In this document: positions 23,416 through 31,816 of the stretch, piece by piece | How positions within the stretch are numbered: position 1 is the first letter of the stretch | Layout of the letters: each line of letters opens with the position of its first letter | Origin: Nocardioides sp. cx-173 | Lineage (GTDB): Bacteria; Actinomycetota; Actinomycetes; Propionibacteriales; Nocardioidaceae | Direction: 5' to 3' | DNA: 64,000 nt | Assembly: GCF_021117365.1 (NCBI RefSeq) | Contig: NZ_CP088262.1 | Location: forward strand, 744,001 to 808,000 | The notes under the pieces: model-generated | What the model was told of the DNA's origin: nothing | Database searches by the model: none | The model's input: only the letters and a program-made list of their open reading frames with translations | Translations under genes and position numbers: made by a program

Positions 23416-24984
23416 TCAGCCGGTGACCTTGCGTCCTTGGCTGGTCTTGGTGACGGTGAGGTAGCTCGGCTTGCTCGCCGTGACGCGCACGCGGATCACC
23501 GAGCGGCGGTCGGCCTTGCGAAGCAGGTACGTCGCCTTGGTGGCGCCTCGGATCACGCGGCCGTCGCGCAGCCAGTGGTAGCGGAAGCGGATCGCGCCGG
23601 GACGCCAGCCGGTGGCGCGGGCGGTCAGGCGCTGGCCGACCTTCGCCTTGCCGACGGCCGTGATCCGGCCGACCTTCAGCGCGCGCTTGGCGACGGTGCC
23701 GGCGGAGGTCGTGACGAACGTGGTGGGCCAGCCGGGGCGGGTCACCGTGACCCGGACCTGCAGCCGCTTGTTCACGTCGACGGCGCGCACCTTGTACTGC
23801 TTCGTGGTCGCGCCGGGCACGGGCGCGGAGCCGCGGAGCCACTGGTAGCCCAGCGTCGCCTTCGGGTCGGCGGTGACGCGCGCCGGCGCGGACAGGACGC
23901 GTCCGACGGTCGCCCTGCCGGACGGGGTCGCGGCAGGGGGCAGGGCCTGGGCCGGTCGGCTCCCGCTGACCTGGGCGACGGCGCGCTGGAAGGTGTCGCT
24001 GCCGTCGATGTAACCCTCGTCGTCGGTCAGGTAGATCTTCAGGCGGGCCTCGACGAGCGCGCCGGAGTGGGCGGCCGCGACCGGGAACGTCGAGGACGCG
24101 GCGTTGTACGTCGTGGCGCGCGGCTGCGGCACCCCGTCGACGAACCAGCTGATCTCGCTGTAGGTGTCGGCGGGCTTGCCGAAGGCGGCCGTGAGCGTGC
24201 TGCCGGGGGCGGCGGTGCCGGTGATCGTCAGCGGCGTCGTCGGCTGCACGTGAGCGGTGCCGACCTTTGAGATCGGGGTGCTCAGCTGCGCCGGCTTGTA
24301 CCCGGGCAGGCTGGCGGTCACCACGGCGTGGACCCAGGCGCCGGACTGGGCGGCCGTCGGCACGAAGGTCGAGGCGGTGGCGCCGGGGATCGCGGCGGTG
24401 GGGGAACCGTCGCGCTGGCTCATCCACTGGTAGCTGAACGTGGCGTTCGTGGGCCGCCAACCCTCCTGGCCGACGACGGTGAGGGGCTCGCCCACCTGGT
24501 AGGACCCGAGGACGAACGGGTCGACCGGCGCCATGCCGAGCCCCTGCTTCGGCAGCGTGACCGTGAAGGTCCGCGACGGCGTCGCCGCGGTCGACGTCCA
24601 CGTCTGCGCCGTCTCCCACGAGGTCGCGTTCGGCCAGCACCGGTCCGCGTGGCGCACCTCGGGCTGCCAGTAGAACTCCGCCGAGGAGGACTCGCCGTAG
24701 TAGGAGTCGGAGAAGCAGACGCGGTACTGGCCGCCGACCTGCGCCGGGTAGGAGAAGCGCCCGTAGCGGTCGGTGAGCTTCGGCCCGAACTGGAGCGTCG
24801 TCCACTCGCCGCCCTCCAGCGTGTACAGCTCCCAGTACACGTTCTCGAGCGGCTTCCCGTCCGCGTCGACCGCGATGCCGGCGATCGTGCCGGTCGCGGC
24901 GTGCGCCGGGATCGCGGTCATCGGGACCAGCAGCAGCGCGAACGCGGCGACCAGCAGGGAGCGAAGGAGGGGGAGGGCGCGCAT
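23416..24984 (-). CDS. Secreted protein with repeated Ig-like domains
   Basis: A 522-residue exported protein. The signal peptide runs to about residue 30 (LLVPMTAIPAHA). Next comes a carboxypeptidase-regulatory-like beta domain (GTIAGIAVDADGKPLENVYW). Several roughly 85-90-residue units follow with the pattern YQW/YHW ... IPGATxxxF ... VxAxxxGY, for example FSYQWMSQRDG, LGYQWLRGSAPVPGATT and FRYHWLRDGRVIRGATK. No anchoring motif is seen, so it is probably released or wall-associated, with an adhesion or matrix role inferred from the fold. Confidence 0.82.
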   Translation of the reverse strand: MRALPLLRSLLVAAFALLLVPMTAIPAHAATGTIAGIAVDADGKPLENVYWELYTLEGGEWTTLQFGPKLTDRYGRFSYPAQVGGQYRVCFSDSYYGESSSAEFYWQPEVRHADRCWPNATSWETAQTWTSTAATPSRTFTVTLPKQGLGMAPVDPFVLGSYQVGEPLTVVGQEGWRPTNATFSYQWMSQRDGSPTAAIPGATASTFVPTAAQSGAWVHAVVTASLPGYKPAQLSTPISKVGTAHVQPTTPLTITGTAAPGSTLTAAFGKPADTYSEISWFVDGVPQPRATTYNAASSTFPVAAAHSGALVEARLKIYLTDDEGYIDGSDTFQRAVAQVSGSRPAQALPPAATPSGRATVGRVLSAPARVTADPKATLGYQWLRGSAPVPGATTKQYKVRAVDVNKRLQVRVTVTRPGWPTTFVTTSAGTVAKRALKVGRITAVGKAKVGQRLTARATGWRPGAIRFRYHWLRDGRVIRGATKATYLLRKADRRSVIRVRVTASKPSYLTVTKTSQGRKVTG

Positions 24985-25081
24985 GGCGCGGAATCTACCC
25001 CGACGCCAAACAGCCCGCTCATAGTCGCCCGAATGGGGAGACCCGGCCGCGACACAACCAGCCCAGCGCGCGAAAGCGGTG

Positions 25082-25813
25082 CTAGGTCGCCAGCAGGAGG
25101 GCTCCGAGGGCCACGAGCACGTACGCAGCGACGGCTGCCCTGACGATGCTCACCTGGGTCGTCGTGCTGAGCCGTGAGCGCGCGAGGAACCACGCGAGGG
25201 CGGGGAGGACCAGGACGGCATGCAACGTGACGCCGTGGAAGTCCTTGAGGAAGCCCAGATTCGCGTAGATCGAGTCGGTGTCCGCGCCCCGGGCTCGATC
25301 GATCGAGCCGCGGGCGATCATGGCCGCGCCGGAGAGCAGCCCGGCGATCAGGAGCGCGAAGCCGGCGCGCAGGGCGAGCGCCATGCTGGGCGGGCCCGTC
25401 GTACGACCGCGGAGCGCCGGGACTGCGAAGGCGCCGAGCGTGACGATCAGGACCGCCCCGCCGACGGCCAGCAGCATCGCGATCGCGGTGTTGGCCGCAG
25501 TGGTGGTGTTCAGGTGCGAGGGCTCATTGCGCCACGCCTGCACGGTGATGCCGACGACCTCGAGGACGCAGTCCGCGGCGAACACGGTCAGCAGCACCGA
25601 CCGGAGGCGGGGGCCGACCCGGACGTACGACGTCACCCAGACCAGCGAGGCGAGGGTGATGCCGAACGAGAGGCCGAAGGTGAACGGCTTGCGCCACGAC
25701 AAGGGCCCCGACCACGGGCGGTCGTCGAGGGCGAAGACGCCGAGGTGGAACAGCCCGGACGCCACGAGCAGGCTCGCGACGATCAAGCACCCGCGCCCTA
25801 CCCGGTCGGTCAC
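25082..25813 (-). CDS. Polytopic membrane protein of unknown function
   Basis: A 243-residue membrane protein with about seven hydrophobic segments, including LIVASLLVASGLFHLGVFAL, FTFGLSFGITLASLVWVTSY and a C-terminal AAYVLVALGALLLA. Conserved-looking charged spots are WRKPFTFGLSFG and FLKDFHGVTLHAVLVLP. I do not recognise a transport or enzyme family. GTG 25813 overlaps the stop of the small upstream gene (GTGA), so the two form one operon, divergent from the MarR gene at 26032. Confidence 0.78.
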   Translation of the reverse strand: MTDRVGRGCLIVASLLVASGLFHLGVFALDDRPWSGPLSWRKPFTFGLSFGITLASLVWVTSYVRVGPRLRSVLLTVFAADCVLEVVGITVQAWRNEPSHLNTTTAANTAIAMLLAVGGAVLIVTLGAFAVPALRGRTTGPPSMALALRAGFALLIAGLLSGAAMIARGSIDRARGADTDSIYANLGFLKDFHGVTLHAVLVLPALAWFLARSRLSTTTQVSIVRAAVAAYVLVALGALLLAT

Positions 25814-25986
25814 GACGAGTCTCGGCGGGCGACTGCGACGCCGCTGACTGCGGCGAGCAGGATGAGCAAGCCAGGGGGTAAGGCGACCGAGAAGTCGAAG
25901 CCCCCGGCCCACAGCAGGGCGATGCCCGCGCACCCGAGGAGGAGGCCGGTCACGAGGGTTGTGCGGGAGCTCAGCCAACCGTTCAT
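25810..25986 (-). CDS. Small two-helix membrane protein
   Basis: A 58-residue protein with two hydrophobic helices (LVTGLLLGCAGIALLWAGG and LPPGLLILLAAVSGVAV) and a short basic tail. Support comes from the 4-base overlap with the next gene, from codon use matching the neighbours, and from its ATG lying inside the palindrome 25980-25996. It is probably the first gene of a MarR-controlled operon. Function is unknown. Confidence 0.65.
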   Translation of the reverse strand: MNGWLSSRTTLVTGLLLGCAGIALLWAGGFDFSVALPPGLLILLAAVSGVAVARRDSS

Positions 25987-25996
25987 AGTGTGAACG
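25980..25996. promoter_or_regulatory. Candidate MarR operator between divergent genes
   Basis: CGTTCA-TAGTG-TGAACG is a perfect 6-base inverted repeat with a 5-base spacer. It covers the start codon of the small membrane protein and lies 36 bases before the divergent MarR gene. The position suits control of both directions. Confidence 0.55.
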
Positions 25997-26031
25997 ATTC
26001 CACCTAAGAGCGGTTGTGGCAAACTTCTGGC

Positions 26032-26487
26032 GTGAACCGACCCTCGGGCGCGGCCCTGCTCCTGTCCCAGATCGGGAGCCACGTCTCCGCCGAGTTCGCC
26101 CGGCGGCTCGCCCCCCTGGACCTCCGCCCGGCACACGTGGGCATCCTCCGCGTCCTTGCCTTCCGTCCCGGGTTGAACCAGCAGGAGCTCGCGTCGGCGA
26201 TCGGCGCCGTCCCCAGCAGGGTGGTCCGGCTGCTCGACGAGCTCAGCGAGCGCGGCCTCGTGGAGCGACGCCGCAGCGCCACCGACAGACGCAACCACGA
26301 GCTGCACCTCTCGCCCGCCGCCAGCGACCGCCTAGCGGAGGTCCGCAAGGTCGTCAGCGAGCACGACCAAGCGCTGGTCACGGGGTTGTCCGCCGAGGAG
26401 CTGGAGACCCTGCTGACCCTGCTCGGCAAGCTCGCCGAGAGCCAGGGGATCTCACCCGCAGGCCACCCGGGTTACCGGGGGCAGTAG
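26032..26487 (+). CDS. MarR-family transcriptional regulator
   Basis: A 151-residue winged-helix regulator: helix-turn-helix QQELASAIGAVPSRVVRLLDELSERG and wing VERRRSATDRRNHELHLS, with helical ends for dimerisation. GTG 26032 is preferred; CAAACT at 26020-26025 fits a -10 exactly 7 bases upstream, so the mRNA is probably leaderless. It probably represses the divergent membrane-protein operon through the palindrome at 25980-25996. The ligand is unknown. Confidence 0.87.
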   Translation: MNRPSGAALLLSQIGSHVSAEFARRLAPLDLRPAHVGILRVLAFRPGLNQQELASAIGAVPSRVVRLLDELSERGLVERRRSATDRRNHELHLSPAASDRLAEVRKVVSEHDQALVTGLSAEELETLLTLLGKLAESQGISPAGHPGYRGQ

Positions 26488-26950
26488 CGCCTGGCGTTGG
26501 CTATTGCGGCTACTAGACGATTCCCCTAGGACCAGTGTCCGGCCAGACTTGGTCCAGGTGGTTAGCGGGGCGCGCTCTCCTTGCGGCTGCCCATCCGGAC
26601 TTCGAGTGTTGCTGCCTTTTCGGGCTGCGTCCCCGTCGATCACCATGTTGAGGTGTGGCTCAAGAGGGGACGTCAGCTCGCAGTAGCAATGCCCGCCTCG
26701 CGTCCACATCAGCCGCGACGCGAAGGCGGGAACACAGTTGCAGGTTTAGAGGACGCGCGCGAAGAGGCCCTGACGAGAAGATGTTCCACCCAGCGCATCG
26801 GGCTGCCGGACTCCGCGGTGCTGATGGCGACGCCGAGGGTCTCGCGTGCGGGAAGGAAAGTTCAAACTCATCTCCGAAGCGGACACAAGGCCTACCAAGC
26901 CTGACGCCCGATGCAGCGACGGCGCGGGCTCCATCATGAGAGAGTCAAAT
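26488..26950. other. Non-coding gap before the foreign NTPase gene
   Basis: This is 463 bases in which I see no supported gene; the short frames here have no family signature or ribosome site. GC drops towards the NTPase gene. The left edge of the foreign segment must lie in this stretch, but I see no terminal repeat, integrase or tRNA. GAGAGAG at 26938-26944 is the likely ribosome site of the next gene. Confidence 0.5.
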
Positions 26951-29932
26951 ATGCTGAAAACACGGGGCTACCTGAACCTGTTAGGTCATGACGAAGAGCG
27001 AGTGAGAAGCGCGGGGTGCCACGAGGTCGCCGCATTCCTGGAAGCTGCCACCCGTCTCGCGACATGCATCCTGGCGGTACGCGGATCAGCCAGTCCCGCG
27101 CCGGCTCTTCCACGACTGGGGGGTTACGGTTCGTACCTCGGTATCATGACCGAACTGGCTTCCCGGGAAGATGAATCAGCACAGTTGCTGGCGCGGACTT
27201 TAAGTGACATCGCTTCAGCTCTGACGGGACAGGCGCCGGGCATGACGGTGCAATCCACCCGCAATTACATCCTGCACGGGGGGGCGGCTCCTGCGGGTGA
27301 CGAATACTTGAACCGATGGCGCAATTGGGCCGAGCAAGCGAGTGACGCAATTTTGAAGTACGCCGAAGATTGCGGGGGGATCACTATCCGCGACGGCGTC
27401 GTCATGCTCGGGGACGTCACTCTGGCTCCGCTTGTCGTGTATCGCGACTCAAGGGTGTGCTGGTATCAGTCTGTTGGGAAAGGCGGCCGTGTCGAGTTCA
27501 TCTCCGCGATCTCTGCTGAGCAGGCCGACTTTTTCGATGACGATGCCACAATCTCCAGCGTGGCTCCCTACTTGGAGTCCCAAAAGGCGCCAGCACAGGA
27601 CGAATTGGACGGCCTTCATCGCGCCTTCATTCGGGACACGATTGGATTTGCGAGCCCAGGCACGGGACCTGTGGGCCACACGTTGGAGGGTCACACACTT
27701 CGAATTCGCTGGATTCTCAAGTCGAGTGCGGGTGATATTGACCGGACCGACGACTTTAAAGTGATGCCTGATAATCAGTGGGTCTGGAACAATGGGAATA
27801 CGTGGGTGGGGTACTCCATATTTCTCACCCAGATCAGCAACTGGGGCGTCGTAATCGAACGATTGAAGTCTCGCACACTCACGCTTCTGGAAAACGAGGC
27901 AGAAGCTACCGCCGGGTTTACCGCGGGCGCACCAGCCTTGATAATCCCTTCTGAGATCGCAACAACATTCCAGGCTAGCGACGAGGCGGGCATCAAAGTA
28001 GAGGGGCCTGGGCAGACGGGACTCAGTGCATTTGTTGATGATGCTGCAGTGAGTGTGGCGGGCCTGCCGCAGATCTTCTTTCTAAGTGGCGAAGCTGGAA
28101 TCGGTAAAACGCACGCACTCTTGAATTGCACCATGGACCGTCATGACGAACTGGAAAGCGCCATGCCCAACTCCGGGCGCCAATTGCCGTTGTACCTATA
28201 TGTCAGTTGTAGCGGTACCGGCCTGAGGTCCATTAAGGATCTCATAAACGCGGCAGTGGTCGACACTCAAAACCTGAACTATGACTCGGTCCTAGCGCTC
28301 TGTCGAAATGGTCTGCTTGTGATTGTGGTCGACGGTTTCGACGAACTCGTGGGAGGCGCTGGGTACAGCGACGCACACGAGATCCTCAGACCAACCCTAG
28401 AAAAGTTGGGGGATCGAGGAGCCATGATGGTCGCCGCTAGATCTTCCTACCTAGCGAATCAGTACCAATCGAGTCTGGAGCGTGCACAGGTTCGAGTTGG
28501 TAAATCGGCCATTCATACTCTTCTTGAAATCAATCGGTGGAGTCGAGCAGACGTTCAGCGGCTCTTTGAAGCGAATCCGCACTGGTCCGGCCTCCGTGAG
28601 AGGTTGAGCGAGAACGACCTCGAACTTCTGGGCGTCCCCTTCTTCAGTAAGGTTTTCCATTCGTACGCCGCTGAGACGGGGGCGCTTGCGACGGGGAGGG
28701 TAGACCTCCGCCAAATACTGATCGATGGGTACTTGCAGCGGGAACGGTCAAAGTTGGCGTCTACCCCTGGTCAGGGAAGCGAGACTCTTTCGGTTGCTCA
28801 ACTCCAATCGGTTTATCGGGAGATAGCCGGAGAGATGTTTGAGGCAAACGTCCAGACGTTGGATCGCGAAACTTTCGTGCTTGCGTGCTCGGCGGGACTC
28901 GAGATGGACCTCACGGAACGTCGATATCAGCCCATGAGCGACCGACTCTCGGTGTTGTGCGGAATATCGTCGGAGGCATCATCAGAAAGCTCTATTCAAT
29001 TCGCGTTCGAGCATGACCTATTCTTCGAAACATTTCTCGCCCAGTACTTGGTTTCCACGTACATGCTAGCCGAAGCCAAGCTCGGCCATTTTCTCGATCA
29101 TCTCTCCCAGACGATGCTGGGGGATACGACGGTCGAGACCCTCGTCGATCTTGAATTGCAGGCGGTGCTTAGTGTCTTGGGCTACTCCGGAAATCTATCC
29201 ACGAATGAAGACGAACTGTTGGTGCAGAACCTGTCGTCTCTAGCAGAACGAGCGGTCGCGCAGGCGACCACGGAGGATCTTCCGGCACTTCAGGACCTCT
29301 CATTGCGGGGACTCACACTCAATGACGACCTCGTCGGCGACGTATGGCTTTCGAACTGCTCCATCGGCCGGTTGGAGACAACGTCAGTTGCGCACGTCGC
29401 ACTAAATAACTGTCATGTGTCGCAACTGGTCATTCGCTCCAGCAATGCTGACCTTCAGCGCCTTCGGGTAGACGTGCGTACGCGAATCGATGAGGTGTAC
29501 GACGGGAGGCCTGATGGAAACTCGCGACTAGTCACGTCCCAAGTGGATGTCTGGGAGATGCTTGCTGGTCTGGGCCTCGATGGGGCGGATGAGCGGTTGG
29601 ATGCCATTCGCAAGGATCGTTCGCGAACTCCGCTGGAAGACTTTGCCGAGTCCACTCTCACCCGATTTGCTTCTCTGGCGCGCCCTGTCTACGTAGTGGA
29701 GGCGAGTCGTCGGGTGCCCGGTGATGGTGCGAGCAAGTGGATGCGAGATCCAAGCAACCCATGCTGGGCCGACTTCACGGATGCTTTGGTCGGCTGCGGG
29801 CTCGCAACAGAACGGGGGCTGAACGCCTCCGGGCCAGCCAAACTTTGGGTTTCATTCACAGTGCAGCCCGAAAAGGTCTTGGATCGAGGGTCATCAGATG
29901 CTGTCATAGATTTTTGGAACCGGATGGGGTGA
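26951..29932 (+). CDS. HEPN-STAND/NACHT-type NTPase, candidate defence protein
   Basis: A 993-residue protein. Residues 75-140 form paired helices around RNYILH (104-109), matching the HEPN RNase motif R-N-x3-H. A beta-rich segment LVVYRDSRVCWYQSV follows at about 161-175. The NTPase core has Walker A GEAGIGKT (380-387), Walker B LLVIVVDGFDEL (455-466), AARSSYL (495-501), and the NACHT winged-helix-type block FAFEHDLFFETFLAQYL (684-700). A short-repeat, pentapeptide-like stretch (about 780-835) and a unique tail end the protein. ATG 26951 follows GAGAGAG; ATG 26936 is an alternative. GC is about 52 percent in the line counted (28081-28140) against about 70 or more around it, so it was acquired. 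Assignment to STAND/NACHT is firm; the HEPN call and anti-phage role are inference. Confidence 0.82.
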   Translation: MLKTRGYLNLLGHDEERVRSAGCHEVAAFLEAATRLATCILAVRGSASPAPALPRLGGYGSYLGIMTELASREDESAQLLARTLSDIASALTGQAPGMTVQSTRNYILHGGAAPAGDEYLNRWRNWAEQASDAILKYAEDCGGITIRDGVVMLGDVTLAPLVVYRDSRVCWYQSVGKGGRVEFISAISAEQADFFDDDATISSVAPYLESQKAPAQDELDGLHRAFIRDTIGFASPGTGPVGHTLEGHTLRIRWILKSSAGDIDRTDDFKVMPDNQWVWNNGNTWVGYSIFLTQISNWGVVIERLKSRTLTLLENEAEATAGFTAGAPALIIPSEIATTFQASDEAGIKVEGPGQTGLSAFVDDAAVSVAGLPQIFFLSGEAGIGKTHALLNCTMDRHDELESAMPNSGRQLPLYLYVSCSGTGLRSIKDLINAAVVDTQNLNYDSVLALCRNGLLVIVVDGFDELVGGAGYSDAHEILRPTLEKLGDRGAMMVAARSSYLANQYQSSLERAQVRVGKSAIHTLLEINRWSRADVQRLFEANPHWSGLRERLSENDLELLGVPFFSKVFHSYAAETGALATGRVDLRQILIDGYLQRERSKLASTPGQGSETLSVAQLQSVYREIAGEMFEANVQTLDRETFVLACSAGLEMDLTERRYQPMSDRLSVLCGISSEASSESSIQFAFEHDLFFETFLAQYLVSTYMLAEAKLGHFLDHLSQTMLGDTTVETLVDLELQAVLSVLGYSGNLSTNEDELLVQNLSSLAERAVAQATTEDLPALQDLSLRGLTLNDDLVGDVWLSNCSIGRLETTSVAHVALNNCHVSQLVIRSSNADLQRLRVDVRTRIDEVYDGRPDGNSRLVTSQVDVWEMLAGLGLDGADERLDAIRKDRSRTPLEDFAESTLTRFASLARPVYVVEASRRVPGDGASKWMRDPSNPCWADFTDALVGCGLATERGLNASGPAKLWVSFTVQPEKVLDRGSSDAVIDFWNRMG

Positions 29933-30136
29933 AATCGCGCGCATTTCTTCGACCGGCTTGACCTGATGTTCGTCGAGCCACGCTCGACCTTGCGGCTGAT
30001 GGGTTCAGCGCCGGGGGAATGGGTGCCGACTCTGCGTGCAATCGCCGCGGTAGGGCAGGCGCTAGGCAGGACTCCATGCACGCCTTTCTGGGCAAGGCCT
30101 ATCCACTCGGCATCTCAGCGACCAACTCGCACGACC
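29933..30136. other. Right junction of the foreign segment
   Basis: About 200 bases without a supported gene. Composition rises back to the host level here. One short plus frame (from 29966, and a shifted frame from 30019) reads plausibly for a few dozen residues but overlaps the minus-strand gene and is broken, so it could be a decayed remnant. No terminal repeat was recognised. Confidence 0.4.
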
Positions 30137-30667
30137 TCATGGGCCTCGCCGACGACGAGGGCGGTGCCTGGGCGACCGACGCCAGCACGGCGACTTTCCG
30201 CGCAGCCCTTCCCGAGCCAGGATCTCGCTGAGCATCCGAAACTCTTCGGCGGGCGTCTGATCTGCGTCGGCAAGACGTTGGTAGATCTCTTGCCACCACT
30301 CGTTGAGCGACGCCTTGAGGTCTCGGTCTGGGGGAAGTCGAACGAACCAGCGCCGGCCGCGCGGCCTCGCAGGCGCACCTGCTTCGGCCAAGAGGTCGTC
30401 GAGGTCGTCGTCCACGTCTGACTGCTCCTGCGGCGTACGGGGTCGCTCCCAGCTGCGCTGCCCTGCCGCACCCTCCATCGTCACCCGGGTCAACGGCGGT
30501 ACGCCGGCGGGTGCGCTGGCCGCTCGGTCGTGACGGAGGCACCAGAGTGTGAGGACGCCGGGGCCGTGCTCGGCCACCTCGTGCCAGGTCTCGCCGTCCG
30601 TGGTGGTCTCCGGCGGGTGGGCGAGGAGGGGGATGACGTCCCAGGAGTCGTCAGCGTCAGTGGGCAT
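30137..30667 (-). CDS. Hypothetical protein, possibly altered C-terminus
   Basis: A 176-residue cytosolic protein I do not recognise. It starts MPTDADDSWDVIPLLAHPPE and continues through WHEVAEHGPGVLTLWCLRHDR and RRWFVRLPPDRDLKASLNEWWQEIYQRL. The last 20 residues (after EGLRGK) switch to Arg/Pro-rich sequence unlike the rest. This may mark a frameshift or replacement where the foreign segment joined. It sits 12 bases downstream of a hydrolase gene on the same strand, so it is probably co-transcribed with it. Confidence 0.65.
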   Translation of the reverse strand: MPTDADDSWDVIPLLAHPPETTTDGETWHEVAEHGPGVLTLWCLRHDRAASAPAGVPPLTRVTMEGAAGQRSWERPRTPQEQSDVDDDLDDLLAEAGAPARPRGRRWFVRLPPDRDLKASLNEWWQEIYQRLADADQTPAEEFRMLSEILAREGLRGKSPCWRRSPRHRPRRRRGP

Positions 30668-30679
30668 CGGTGGTGACCC

Positions 30680-31636
30680 TCAGACGGCTTCCTGCAGCTC
30701 CTCGCCCCAGCGCTCGACGAGGTCGAGGTACTCCTCGGGGCTCTCCATCATCAGCGCGTGGCGGCGGTCGTCGAGGACGTGGCCGACCCAGTCGGGGCGG
30801 GAGCGGAGGACCTGGCGGAGGACCTTGGCGGGGACCAGGGCGTCGGCGGTGCCGCCGATGATGAGGGTCGGTGCCTCGACGGCGGCGATGGCGCGCAGGA
30901 CGCGGCGGGGGCTTGCCCAGAGGGCTGCGATCGAGCGCAGGGCGGTGCGCAGGGCACGGCGGCGACCGGCGACGACCTGGTCGTCGGTGTCGGCGAACTC
31001 CTGGGCCATGAGGCCGATCAGCTCGGGGCGTACGCCGTCGGGGTCGGTGAAGATCAGGCGCAGCAGGTGGCGGTTGCGGCGCTCGTCGAAAGAGGCTCCG
31101 GCGCCGATGAGGCCGAGGGCGGCCGCGGTGGTGGTGGACGCCATCAGCGGAGCCATGCCGCCGATGGTGGCGCGCGCGGGCAGCAGCAGGCGCAGCGGGT
31201 GGGAGGGCGGCAACGCGGGGGAGACCAGCACCAGCCGGGCCACGCGCTCGGGCTGCTGAGCGGCGAGGAGTACGCCGATGAGGCCGCCCATCGAGTTGCC
31301 GTGCAGGTCGAAGCGGGTCCAGCCGAGGGCATCGGCGACCTCGAGCACGAAGGCGACGTAGGAGTCCACGGTGAGGGCGTCGTCGGGGCCGGCCGTGGTC
31401 TGGCCGAAGCCCGGCAAGTCGACGGCGACGACGGGCCCGGTCGCGCTGAGGCCGGGCATCACCTCGACCCAGGTCACGGCGGAGGCGCCGAGGCCGTGGA
31501 TCAGCAGCTGGGGCATACCGTCCTCGGCGCCCTTGCGGGCCGGGGCGCGCAGGACGCGCACCTGCCGGTCGCCCACGTCGAGCGTCTCATCGATGACGCC
31601 GGGCCAGGCCGAGCCGAGGATCCCCATGGATTGCAT
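30680..31636 (-). CDS. Alpha/beta-hydrolase
   Basis: A 318-residue hydrolase with oxyanion strand LLIHGLGASAVTWVEVMPGL, nucleophile elbow LHGNSMGGLIGVLLA, acid region IIGGTADALVPAKVL and late His DDRRHALMMESPEEYLDLV. It is similar to meta-cleavage-product hydrolases and haloperoxidase-like esterases. It neighbours the phenylacetate genes but is not part of the known pathway. The start is probably ATG 31636: CATACT on the minus strand ends 7 bases upstream, fitting a leaderless transcript. ATG 31627 is the alternative. Confidence 0.84.
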   Translation of the reverse strand: MQSMGILGSAWPGVIDETLDVGDRQVRVLRAPARKGAEDGMPQLLIHGLGASAVTWVEVMPGLSATGPVVAVDLPGFGQTTAGPDDALTVDSYVAFVLEVADALGWTRFDLHGNSMGGLIGVLLAAQQPERVARLVLVSPALPPSHPLRLLLPARATIGGMAPLMASTTTAAALGLIGAGASFDERRNRHLLRLIFTDPDGVRPELIGLMAQEFADTDDQVVAGRRRALRTALRSIAALWASPRRVLRAIAAVEAPTLIIGGTADALVPAKVLRQVLRSRPDWVGHVLDDRRHALMMESPEEYLDLVERWGEELQEAV

Positions 31637-31649
31637 ACTTCGAGTATGC
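31633..31649. promoter_or_regulatory. Palindrome at the hydrolase start
   Basis: GCATACT-TCG-AGTATGC is a perfect 7-base inverted repeat around 3 bases. It covers both the candidate -10 (CATACT, minus strand) and the ATG at 31636, so a bound repressor would block transcription start. The regulator is unknown. Confidence 0.5.
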
Positions 31650-31716
31650 CCGTGGTTGGGGGTGACGTGGCACACCCCTAGAGGTGTCGACGGGGTGGTG
31701 GCGCTTGTCGCTGGGG

Positions 31717-31809
31717 TGGTTTCGAGGCTCCTCGCTGGCGCTCGTCGCACCTCAACCACCGAGGAGGGCTCCTCGCTGGCGCTCGTCGCACCTCAACCAC
31801 CGAGGAGGG
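31717..31809. repeat. Dispersed repeat with a 41-base tandem duplication
   Basis: A repeat-family segment beginning GGTGGTTTCGAGGCTCCTCG contains two tandem copies with a 41-base period: 31726-31766 and 31767-31807. The second copy ends in GAGGAGG, which provides the AGGAGG ribosome site of the next gene. Confidence 0.7.
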
Positions 31810-31816
31810 GTCGACG

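Noticed and set aside
22718..24805. A 695-codon minus frame running through the DUF1989 gene and beyond
   Set aside because: Only the last 186 codons match a family and have AGGAG before ATG 23278; the upstream part is a shadow of the secreted repeat protein gene.
26452..26904. Short frames on both strands in the gap before the NACHT gene
   Set aside because: None has a ribosome site, recognised motif or consistent codon use; I found no transposase or integrase signature.
29966..30421. Plus-strand frame starting MFVEPRSTLRL after the NACHT gene
   Set aside because: It is mostly antisense to the hypothetical gene at 30137-30667, has no motif, and its reading breaks within 40 codons. A decayed remnant cannot be excluded, so it is mentioned under the junction.
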